From Roseivirga seohaensis (GTDB lineage Bacteria; Bacteroidota; Bacteroidia; Cytophagales; Cyclobacteriaceae): 64,000 nt of DNA. Of the stretch, positions 53,602-61,696 are shown piece after piece. The notes beneath the pieces were generated by a model, which was not told the origin of the DNA, searched no databases, and saw only the letters and a list, made by a program, of their open reading frames with translations. The stretch lies in contig NZ_LRPB01000045.1 of the NCBI RefSeq assembly GCF_001592945.1, positions 169,999-233,998 of the forward strand, in the 5' to 3' direction. Each line of letters starts with the position of its first letter. Within the stretch, counting starts at the first letter, position 1. Position numbers and translations under genes: made by a program.

Positions 53602-54753
53602 TCAACTCAACTTCTCAATCAGTTTACCCATAAACTCCATCCCTTGAACCAGTTGGTCTTTATGGATGAATTCATTGGCACGGTGGGCTTGGGCAATATC
53701 ACCTGGGCCACAGATTACGGCCTGAAAACCACCTTCTGCAAACTGGCCTGCTTCCGCAGCGTAGGACACAGCATCCAGTTTGGGATTGCGAACCAAATCT
53801 TTCACTAAAGCCACAACCTCTTGATCATTGGCAGTATTTAAGCCCGGTACGGCAGGGTGCACATTGCTGGTCGAGATTTTAAAATCAGGGTGAATTTTTC
53901 TTAACTCAGCCTCTCGCTGCCTACAATAGAGATCGAATTCCGCTTTGATTTCTTGTGGTGTTTCCGATGGAATGGTGCGCACATCCCAACTGAATTTACA
54001 TTCTTGGGCAATTACATTGGGGGCAATTCCACCCTTCACCATTCCAATATGAATGGAAGTGTGATTAGGAGTAAAACGATCATCGGTTCTGCCCGCTTCA
54101 ATCAGTGAATTCATTTTGTTCTCAAGCCACAGAATTAAACGCATGGCTTCGTGAATGGCGCTTACTTCTTGCTTAATTCGGCTACTATGGCCTTCAGAAC
54201 CGCTCACGGTAGTTTCAAAAATACAGATCCCTTTTTGGCCTGTTACCGGGCGCATCATGGTAGGTTCTCCAATAATGGCGAACTTAGGTTTTACTTTGTA
54301 GTGGGCATTGATGGCTTTCACCAAATCGGGAGCGCCTAAGCAGCCAATTTCTTCATCGTATGAAAAGGCAAAGTAAATTGGTGTCTTTAAATCGGCCTTG
54401 AGCATGGCAGGTAAAGCAGCCAAACAGCAAGCCACAAAGCCCTTCATATCGCATGAACCACGGCTGTACAGTTTACCATCTTCTTTATCGGTCAAAACCC
54501 AAGGATCGGTATTCCAAGCTTGACCTTTTACAGGCACAACATCCATATGTCCAGAGAGAATCACACCACCTTCCGCTTCTGGACCAATACGGCAATGGAG
54601 ATTGGCTTTAGTTCCGTCTTCATTTGGCACACGGTGATGTTCTACCCCATGTTTATCGAGGTACTCTTCAATCCAACTTAAAATAGAAAGATTACTTTCG
54701 CCCCCTAATACTGGGAATGAAACGAGTTTGGTTAGTATTTCTTCTACGGTCAT
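53602..54753 (-). CDS. argE: M20 family deacetylase, ArgE-like
   Basis: A 383-residue metallopeptidase. Zinc ligands are visible in order: His in LSGHMDVVPV, Asp in SRGSCDMKG, Glu-Glu in SYDEEIGCLG, then the IIGEPTMMRPVTGQKG and GSEGHSS dimerisation lid, and a His in AQAHRANEF. The signature matches acetylornithine deacetylase, which makes ornithine; other N-acyl amino acid substrates remain possible because no other arg genes are here. The start at 54753 avoids an N-terminal extension coded by a tandem GGTCATT repeat (about 54760-54795). Next to it is a YfcC-type carrier gene. Confidence 0.85.
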   Translation of the reverse strand: MTVEEILTKLVSFPVLGGESNLSILSWIEEYLDKHGVEHHRVPNEDGTKANLHCRIGPEAEGGVILSGHMDVVPVKGQAWNTDPWVLTDKEDGKLYSRGSCDMKGFVACCLAALPAMLKADLKTPIYFAFSYDEEIGCLGAPDLVKAINAHYKVKPKFAIIGEPTMMRPVTGQKGICIFETTVSGSEGHSSRIKQEVSAIHEAMRLILWLENKMNSLIEAGRTDDRFTPNHTSIHIGMVKGGIAPNVIAQECKFSWDVRTIPSETPQEIKAEFDLYCRQREAELRKIHPDFKISTSNVHPAVPGLNTANDQEVVALVKDLVRNPKLDAVSYAAEAGQFAEGGFQAVICGPGDIAQAHRANEFIHKDQLVQGMEFMGKLIEKLS

Positions 54754-54831
54754 AATTTGGTCATTGGTCAATAGTTATTGGTCATGGGTCATGGGTATGA
54801 GCTTCTCAATACCTAATACTTACCCTATACC

Positions 54832-56226
54832 TTAAAAAGGCCCCCAGTCGATGCTCACACTGAAGAGCAAAAATAGCCATGAAACTACCAGAATCACCCC
54901 CACAACAGGCATAATAAATCTGAGCCAGCGGTCGAAGGAAATTCGGCACATGGCGAGCATGGCAATTAAACCGCCCAAGGTTGGGTTGAAAAGGTTAGTC
55001 ACTCCATCTCCTATCTGAAAAGCGAGAATAGTGGTTTGACGCGTTAAGCCTAAAACATCCCCTAATGGAATCATAATGGGTAATGTAGCCAAAGCCTGTC
55101 CGCTTCCCGAAGGAATAAGAAAATTAATACCACACTGCGCCAAAGACATTGAAACAGCGGATGCATATGTGGGTAGGTCGCGAAGCGTTTCTGCCAAATT
55201 GAAAGCGATGGTATCGGAGATATTGCCCATTTCCATGGCTACCTTAATGGAAGTCGCTAAACCCACCATAAAAGCCCCTGGAGCGACAACGGCTACGGAA
55301 GATAAAACGGTCTCTCCTATTTCTGTTCCTGACATTCGCGCAGCAAGGGCCGCCACGATGGAGATAATAATGAACATGGCGCTGATTTCAGTAAGGTACC
55401 AACCAAAGGTGAATACGCCATAAAGCATTACTACCAAACCACCAACGAAAATGATCAGCATTAACCAATCTTTGCCTTTCATTCCATAAGTATCCAATGG
55501 CTTTGAAAGTTGAAAACCCTTAGTGTCTAGCCCAATGGAAAGGCTCTTTTCTGGGTTCTTCAATATTTTTCTGAAGTAACGAACATTGACATAAGCCAAA
55601 GCGCTAAGCGCTACAAAGCAAAGCACTGAACGCAAGAGCCACCCCGAAAACATGGGCATTTCGGCCAAAGAGTGGCCAGTACCAACAGTGTATGGATTGA
55701 CGGGCGAAAGACCAAAACCCACCGTAACTCCTCCTACGGCAATTCCTGCAGCCAACATTAAATCGCCCCCTAAAGCCAAGCTAGCAATGGCCGCAATTGG
55801 AATCATGGCGATGTTATTTTCATAGCCAACAAAGACACCGAGAGCACCAAAAAGGTATGTCATTATTACAACCAGCAGCATTCTTCTTTCGAAGCCCATT
55901 TTCTTAACGAAGGTACCGACTGCGTTTTCGATCATTCCAGTCTTTTCCAAAACCCCGAACATGATACCGCTGGAAAGCACAACAAAAATGATAAGAATGG
56001 CAGAGGAGAAGCCTCCTGGAATGGCCCTGAACATGTCTAGAAAAGACAAAGGCGTTGGGTCGATTTGATGGTAAGAGCCCGGTTCTACCATTTGGCGACC
56101 ATCTACTTCTACTCTATCATAAGCACCAGCAGGAATCAAGTGGCTTAATAAAGTAATGAGTATTAGAATACCGAAGAGCATCACAACTGGATGCGGAATA
56201 CTCGAATACCATTTCTTCTTTTCCAT
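54832..56226 (-). CDS. YfcC-family (DcuC-like) membrane carrier
   Basis: A 464-residue membrane protein with about eleven or twelve helices. The N terminus IPHPVVMLFGILILITLLSHLIPAGAYDR is diagnostic for the YfcC family; GVTVGFGLSPVNPYTVGTG, INFLIPSGSGQALATLPIM and FQIGDGVTNLFNPTLGGL are the carrier hairpins. Family members move dicarboxylates, peptides or arginine/ornithine. Position next to the M20 peptidase suggests uptake of N-acyl or peptide substrates that the deacetylase then processes; this is inference. Likely transcribed with that gene (gap 78 bases). Confidence 0.85.
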   Translation of the reverse strand: MEKKKWYSSIPHPVVMLFGILILITLLSHLIPAGAYDRVEVDGRQMVEPGSYHQIDPTPLSFLDMFRAIPGGFSSAILIIFVVLSSGIMFGVLEKTGMIENAVGTFVKKMGFERRMLLVVIMTYLFGALGVFVGYENNIAMIPIAAIASLALGGDLMLAAGIAVGGVTVGFGLSPVNPYTVGTGHSLAEMPMFSGWLLRSVLCFVALSALAYVNVRYFRKILKNPEKSLSIGLDTKGFQLSKPLDTYGMKGKDWLMLIIFVGGLVVMLYGVFTFGWYLTEISAMFIIISIVAALAARMSGTEIGETVLSSVAVVAPGAFMVGLATSIKVAMEMGNISDTIAFNLAETLRDLPTYASAVSMSLAQCGINFLIPSGSGQALATLPIMIPLGDVLGLTRQTTILAFQIGDGVTNLFNPTLGGLIAMLAMCRISFDRWLRFIMPVVGVILVVSWLFLLFSVSIDWGPF

Positions 56227-56391
56227 AGGCTATTTTGGTAGAAGCTAAACAGGTCAATAGTAAGTGAAAAATTTCGGGGTAACACTCATCCTAAACATTG
56301 CATTTAGTTTTAATTTATTCATTCTTAAAACCACTTTGTTAAGCCACCGAATGCCCTATTTACTATATATACTATTTGGCTCATGTTCATT

Positions 56392-56796
56392 CTACTTTCT
56401 TTTCGTTCTTCCTATCAACTGTCCGACTAAATAAACTATCAACAAATACGGTGAATAGAAAACAAAAGTCATGATAGCTTTTAAGGGCCAACCAACTCCG
56501 AAATATCCAATTTCCAGTTGCTTAACTCTTTCGAAATTTTCGGGTTCAACATTTACAAATCGTCTATTGTCATTCATTGCATCAAAGTCATATCCATAAT
56601 GACTCATTAAAAGTCGGTTGGAATAGTCCCCCCACCATACAAATGTCCACATGATACCTGCGGTAATTATCAAGCCAAAAATAAGATAGGTCCAAAAGTC
56701 AAATTTTAGGCTAATCCATTTTCTTATTCCTACAAACAGAAGGATAGGAACTATAATCAGCGCGATTAGAAGAATGGATGATATTATCGTTGCCAA
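56392..56796 (-). CDS. Small membrane protein, unknown function
   Basis: A 134-residue protein with three predicted transmembrane segments (about 5-25, 36-56 and 108-128), a short charged loop after the second (WWGDYSNRLLMSHYGYD), and a middle soluble stretch RRFVNVEPENFERVKQLE. Ends in a basic tail (GRTKRK). No family is recognised. Its coding potential is supported by clear helices and a clean start; it is alone between two terminated genes. Confidence 0.6.
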   Translation of the reverse strand: MATIISSILLIALIIVPILLFVGIRKWISLKFDFWTYLIFGLIITAGIMWTFVWWGDYSNRLLMSHYGYDFDAMNDNRRFVNVEPENFERVKQLEIGYFGVGWPLKAIMTFVFYSPYLLIVYLVGQLIGRTKRK

Positions 56797-56878
56797 TGTT
56801 GCCTTTTATTATTCTTAGTCTTCAGTTTTTAGAATTGCACCTAGCTCTTCATTACGAAACCTAATACATAAATCAGGT

Positions 56879-56922
56879 TAAAAAAAAGAACCCTCCAAAA
56901 ATTCGAAGCTTTTGGAGGGTTC
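56879..56922 (-). terminator. Terminator of the second BNR protein gene
   Basis: On the minus strand, GAACCCTCCAAAA pairs with its exact complement across a 9-base loop and is followed by nine T. It lies 18 bases beyond the stop. Confidence 0.9.
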
Positions 56923-56939
56923 ACTTAAAAGGTTGGTGT

Positions 56940-59900
56940 TTATTTCAATTCTTCTAAAGCTTTCTTAATTGCGTTGTATTCTGCTTTAAGCTCTTCTAAA
57001 CGTTCGTAAACATCTTGTCCTGGCGCTTGGTCTGCTCTGCTTAACATACCATTTAGGTAGCCTAGCTGACTTTGTAGCATTCCCTGCATGTATGTGCCTG
57101 GAGGGGTTACTATTCTATAGTATAATGCATCCAAAGTATCTTTCTTCTTTTGATCCTTTTTACTGATTTTCTCCTTGTTCAATGAGTTATCTAAAGCTTC
57201 CCTAGCCTCGGTAACGCTGATTAACAAACGAGTAACATCCTCTGAAAAATCCTGAAGTAGTAAGGCTACTCTTTCTTGTTCCTTCACATCAGCATCGGTT
57301 ACCAAAGTAGCTCTTGGGTCTAAACTCAAAGTAAACTTCTCTGTTAACACCTTATCGCCTACTTTTAATTTTACAGTAAACTCACCTGTTGACACCATTG
57401 GACCAAAACCCTGATAAGATCTTCTTGGGTTGGCATCCCAGCCACCTGCATTACGCATATTCCAAGAAAAACGATTCAGACCTTTGTCTTTGCTCAAACC
57501 AGAAGATGGAGGAGGCATAGAGAAGCCTGTTGCCATATCTACTTCAAGGTTTTCTACTGGAGCCGGTCTACCACTGGTAAACGACTTCACGATTCGCCCT
57601 TCTTCGTTAATAATATCCAATTGAACTTCTTCATCAGTGTCGTTCAAGTAGTAATCAATTGCTACTGCCGAATTTGGATATTGAGGAACACCTCTTCCAC
57701 CACGATACCTAAATCTGTAAGTATCTTTCGGTTTGAAGAGGAAGGCATCAGCCTTAACGGCAGCCTCCATATTATAAAGGCTAGTGATGTTATCTAAAAT
57801 CCAGAAGCCCCTACCCATGGTAGACATGGCGATGTCGTTCTTGTAAATCTTAAGGTCTGTAATTGGTGTAACAGGAAGGTTGTTTTGGAATGTCACCCAA
57901 TCTTTTCCATCGTTCATAGACATGAACAAACCGAACTCTGTACCTGCAAAAAGAAGTCCCTCTTTGGCCGGATCTTCTCTTACCACTCTCACTGGATAAT
58001 CATTAGGAATACCTTTGGTGATTAGCTCCCAAGTTTTGCCATAATCTTCTGTTTTGTAGATATATGGTCTGTAGTCATCTAACTGATAACGTAATACGGT
58101 AACATATGCTTTTGCTGGGTTATGCGGTGAAGGTTCAACCGAATCCACACGACCATCCTTCGGCATGTTTGGTGTTACGTTCGTCCAGTTTTTACCGCCA
58201 TCGCGTGTTACATGAACAGGGCCATCATTGGCTCCAACCCAAATTAATCCAGGCTGAATCCTTGATTCTTGAATAGAATAAATCGTGCTGAAATACTCTT
58301 CACCTGTAACGTCTCTTGTTATTGGTCTACCTGCAGAAACTTGCTTAGTTGGATCGAAAGCGGTTAAATCTGGAGAAATAATTTCCCAAGTTTTACCGTT
58401 ATCTGTCGTTTTATGTAAATACTGAGAACCGTGATAAACTACATCTGGATTATGAGGTGAAACGGTAATTGGCGCTACACGCTGGAACCTAAACTTTAAT
58501 TTATCGCCATCGTGACCATAAATATTCATGGCACCCACACTGTACTGCATTTCTTGACCTGTACGTTTATCATACACTCCAAAATTTCCTTTACAGTTTG
58601 AATATACCACGTCTGAATTTCCTGGTTTTGGTACTGCCGGTCCAGTTTCGCAACCGCCTAAGTTAAAGATTGGGAAATCGTTTGAACCTGTTGGTAAACT
58701 AGGTACAGCCAAAGTAGAATTATCTTGCTGACCTGCATATAACCAGTATGGTTCTTGGTCGTCAATATCTACTTGGTAAAGCTCGGCAGTAGGTTGGTTC
58801 AATTGTGTGGACCATGTTTTACCATTGTTGATGGTTACGTTTGCGCCACCGTCATTTCCTTGTACCCAAATTGAAGTATCGTTAGGGTTGATCCAAATGT
58901 CGTGGTTATCACTATGTGGGGTTGAAACTCCTCGCCATGTTTTACCTCCATCAGATGACTTAATAAAACGCAATGCACTATTATACACTACATCGGCATT
59001 TTTCGGATTGGCATAAATGTTAGTGTAATAGAATGGTCGATTAGTAAGGTTTGAATTATCGCTTACAAACTCCCAAGATGCACCACGATCATCAGATCTG
59101 TAAAGTCCACCTTTATTATCTCCTGCTTCAATATTTGCATACACTCTATTTGGGTTTGCTGGAGAAACAGCAAAATCTATTTTACCAATCAGGCCATTTG
59201 GAAGACCGTTGGTTAGTTTTTTCCAAGTTTCACCACCATCAGTAGACTTGTATACTCCGCCTTCCATAGACCCAGAAATGATATCCCAAGGTTTTCTTTC
59301 GGCACGCCATGCTCCAGCGTAAATTGTATTCGGGTCGTCTGGTGCAAATTCTAAATCAGAGAAACCAACACTATCAGAGTGATAAAGCACTTTATCCCAG
59401 TTCTTACCACCATCTTTAGTTCTAAAAATACCTCGTTCAGTATTTCTTCCAAACGCGTTACCAATAGCGGCTACAAAAACAACATCAGGATTATTGGGGT
59501 GAATTTCTACTGCTCCAATTTGGCCTGTTTCTTTCAGTCCAATAAACTCCCATGTTTTACCTGCATCTGTAGATTTATACATTCCTTTACCGGTAATAAC
59601 GTTTGATCTAAGGCCATCAGAACCAGTTCCTACATAAATAATATCTGGTTTCTTTTGGTATACCGAAATGGCGCCAATTGAAGGGGTTGAAAAATATCCG
59701 TCTGAAATGTTTTCCCATGAATTTCCATAATCATCGGTTTTCCAAACGCCTCCACCTGTAGCTCCCATATAGAACGTAGAGGGTTGTGATTCTACCCCCA
59801 TAACGGCTGTTACACGGCCACCACGGTTTGGACCTACATTTCTAAATTGAAAGGCATCGAGTTGAGGGTTATCCTGCGCTTGGCCGAAATTAAAAATCAG

Positions 59901-59942
59901 CAAAAAAAGCGCGGAAAGGGTTAGTAGTCTAGTTTTTCGCAT
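56940..59942 (-). CDS. Second large exported BNR/sortilin-like repeat protein
   Basis: A 1000-residue exported protein with signal peptide 1-22 (ending NFGQA). The propeller region to about 720 has Asp-boxes TDDYGNSW, STDAGKTW, TKDGGKNW, STDGGETW, SDDRGASW and SSDGGKTW, and the conserved opening FRNVGPNRGGRVTAV corresponds to ARSIGPAAMSGRITAI in the 34446 protein. The end is a coiled helical segment (KISKKDQKKKDTL, VYERLEELKAEYNAIKKALEEL). The two proteins are paralogues; this one lacks the basic linker. No catalytic residues of a glycosidase were recognised, so a binding or scaffold role is preferred. Confidence 0.8.
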   Translation of the reverse strand: MRKTRLLTLSALFLLIFNFGQAQDNPQLDAFQFRNVGPNRGGRVTAVMGVESQPSTFYMGATGGGVWKTDDYGNSWENISDGYFSTPSIGAISVYQKKPDIIYVGTGSDGLRSNVITGKGMYKSTDAGKTWEFIGLKETGQIGAVEIHPNNPDVVFVAAIGNAFGRNTERGIFRTKDGGKNWDKVLYHSDSVGFSDLEFAPDDPNTIYAGAWRAERKPWDIISGSMEGGVYKSTDGGETWKKLTNGLPNGLIGKIDFAVSPANPNRVYANIEAGDNKGGLYRSDDRGASWEFVSDNSNLTNRPFYYTNIYANPKNADVVYNSALRFIKSSDGGKTWRGVSTPHSDNHDIWINPNDTSIWVQGNDGGANVTINNGKTWSTQLNQPTAELYQVDIDDQEPYWLYAGQQDNSTLAVPSLPTGSNDFPIFNLGGCETGPAVPKPGNSDVVYSNCKGNFGVYDKRTGQEMQYSVGAMNIYGHDGDKLKFRFQRVAPITVSPHNPDVVYHGSQYLHKTTDNGKTWEIISPDLTAFDPTKQVSAGRPITRDVTGEEYFSTIYSIQESRIQPGLIWVGANDGPVHVTRDGGKNWTNVTPNMPKDGRVDSVEPSPHNPAKAYVTVLRYQLDDYRPYIYKTEDYGKTWELITKGIPNDYPVRVVREDPAKEGLLFAGTEFGLFMSMNDGKDWVTFQNNLPVTPITDLKIYKNDIAMSTMGRGFWILDNITSLYNMEAAVKADAFLFKPKDTYRFRYRGGRGVPQYPNSAVAIDYYLNDTDEEVQLDIINEEGRIVKSFTSGRPAPVENLEVDMATGFSMPPPSSGLSKDKGLNRFSWNMRNAGGWDANPRRSYQGFGPMVSTGEFTVKLKVGDKVLTEKFTLSLDPRATLVTDADVKEQERVALLLQDFSEDVTRLLISVTEAREALDNSLNKEKISKKDQKKKDTLDALYYRIVTPPGTYMQGMLQSQLGYLNGMLSRADQAPGQDVYERLEELKAEYNAIKKALEELK

Positions 59943-60074
59943 ATCCTATAATTCTTGAATGGGAAGATAAGAAACTAAGATTTAGAACCCTTCAAAAATT
60001 GGTTGACTGGTAATATGCTTATGGTTACGACATGAAATGAGCTAATTATGCGGTTCAATGCACTGTCAATTAAA

Positions 60075-60106
60075 GAAAAGGCCAAACTCGGATAATTGAC
60101 CTTTTC
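60075..60106 (-). terminator. Terminator of the porP gene
   Basis: GAAAAGGCCAA (60075-60085) and TTGACCTTTTC (60096-60106) pair with one G-T; on the minus strand T-rich sequence follows. It starts 29 bases beyond the stop of the PorP/SprF gene. Confidence 0.72.
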
Positions 60107-60135
60107 TTCATTCACCAGATTATAATTTCTCTATT

Positions 60136-61686
60136 TTATTTCTCTAAGCTCAACCTTACAATATGCACCCAGCTATCAGAGAATTTATTTTCTTTTTTCA
60201 GTGCCAACATGGCCTCGATTGCTTTATCAAAATCTGAGAAAGCCATAATATAAACATAATCATAGCCGCGTTTTTTACTCTTGAAAATTCCTGAGTTTGG
60301 ATAAGTTTCCTTTAAGCTATTTAGATTTTTTGCTGCCAAGGCACTATTGTATGTAAATGAATTCACTACTAAAATATAATCTCCATTCACCTGATTATCA
60401 TCTACTTCCTCTTTGATTACTGATTCTCCCTCCAATAATTTACGTTCGGCCAAAGCTTTTTCCTTGGCTTCTTGAGCTAAGCGATCCTCTTGCTCTTGTG
60501 CTCTATTTTGGGCCTCCAACTGAGCTAATCGCTCTGCTTCCTTTCGTTCATTAGCTTCTGCTTGTAAACGCGCTAAACCTTTGTTTTTTACTGCTGAAAG
60601 AATATCTTCAAAAGCTTCATTTGCTTTTATTTCCCTTTCTTTCTTATTCCCTTTTTCTAATGATGATAGGTAAGCAAGCACCACTTCCTGATCTGGAGTG
60701 CTGATCAGCTTACGCTCATAAATTTCATCTTTCTGGATCTTATCAATGATGGAAAGCGCCTCGGTTTCTAACTTTAGACTTTTCTCTTTTTTATTCTGAA
60801 AGGTGAAATGCAACCCTATTTCATTAAATCCATCAGAGACAAAAGGAACATCGCTTTTACCAAAGTCATAATTATAAGTAAACAACATGTTTGACTTTAT
60901 TTTTACGCCTATTCCTGCTGTAGCTCCGTAGTTTTCTCTATAACCAGTACTAAGCTGAAATTTATCATTCAAATCTAGCTTAGCAGCCAAATCAAAAGTA
61001 CCACCCAGTACTTCCTTATATCGCCATGTAATAACTGGAGTGAAAACGATTTTATTTATGGAGTTAATTCGAAATGCATACCCTAAAGCCGCCATGTAAT
61101 CGGCTCTATTATTATCATTTAGTTCTACAAAATCATCGTTTGAAAGGCTTTCATCTATAATATTAAGTGCAGAAAAATGAGCCAGCAATGATCTGTATTG
61201 ATAAGAGAGCGAAAGGTTCATATTTAAAGCACTACCATTTCTACCCAATAGATTCTGAATCAATTCATCATTTAAGCTTTCAATACTGATTTTCGATTCA
61301 TTTAAACGATAAAGAGAAGCCCCTATTTCAGTGCCCACTGAAAGTTGATGAGCTTTCAAATTAAATGCTTTTGAAAAACCTGCGCCTAAATAAGTCTGTT
61401 TTAAAAAGCCAAATTCAAAACTATGTACATTGACATTGTAGCCCCATTTATTCTTTAATGGATTGGAAAAACTCAAAGCAAATATTTCAGGAGCTCCTTC
61501 TAGCCCCGACCACTGCCCTCTATACAATAAGCTTAGTTGAGGACTATGCGAAAGCACACTTGCTGAAGCATAACCAAGTGAAGGTTGGGTGAAATACTGA
61601 TTGAACAAAGGGGCCTGTTGTGCGCTAACTAAATTTGCCAGCCCAAATAAACCAAATATTAAAAATGTGTTTCTTATTCTATTCAT
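60136..61686 (-). CDS. PorP/SprF family type IX secretion protein with SPOR-like end
   Basis: A 516-residue protein. A signal peptide (about 1-22) is followed by the PorP/SprF barrel (QQAPLFNQYFTQPSLGYASA, FGKSDVPF, GLHFTF at about 300). Unusually long for the family (normally about 300-350): after the barrel comes a charged coiled coil (ANERKEAERLAQLEAQNRAQ, EQEDRLAQEAKEKALAE) and then a SPOR-like domain near 430-516 (GDYILVVNSFTYNSALAAKN, YDYVYIMAFSDFDKA). PorP/SprF proteins act with the type IX machinery on a partner adhesin; the adhesin gene is immediately upstream (gap 10 bases). The SPOR-like part may hold it at peptidoglycan. Confidence 0.82.
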   Translation of the reverse strand: MNRIRNTFLIFGLFGLANLVSAQQAPLFNQYFTQPSLGYASASVLSHSPQLSLLYRGQWSGLEGAPEIFALSFSNPLKNKWGYNVNVHSFEFGFLKQTYLGAGFSKAFNLKAHQLSVGTEIGASLYRLNESKISIESLNDELIQNLLGRNGSALNMNLSLSYQYRSLLAHFSALNIIDESLSNDDFVELNDNNRADYMAALGYAFRINSINKIVFTPVITWRYKEVLGGTFDLAAKLDLNDKFQLSTGYRENYGATAGIGVKIKSNMLFTYNYDFGKSDVPFVSDGFNEIGLHFTFQNKKEKSLKLETEALSIIDKIQKDEIYERKLISTPDQEVVLAYLSSLEKGNKKEREIKANEAFEDILSAVKNKGLARLQAEANERKEAERLAQLEAQNRAQEQEDRLAQEAKEKALAERKLLEGESVIKEEVDDNQVNGDYILVVNSFTYNSALAAKNLNSLKETYPNSGIFKSKKRGYDYVYIMAFSDFDKAIEAMLALKKENKFSDSWVHIVRLSLEK

Positions 61687-61696
61687 CTTCTTTGGG

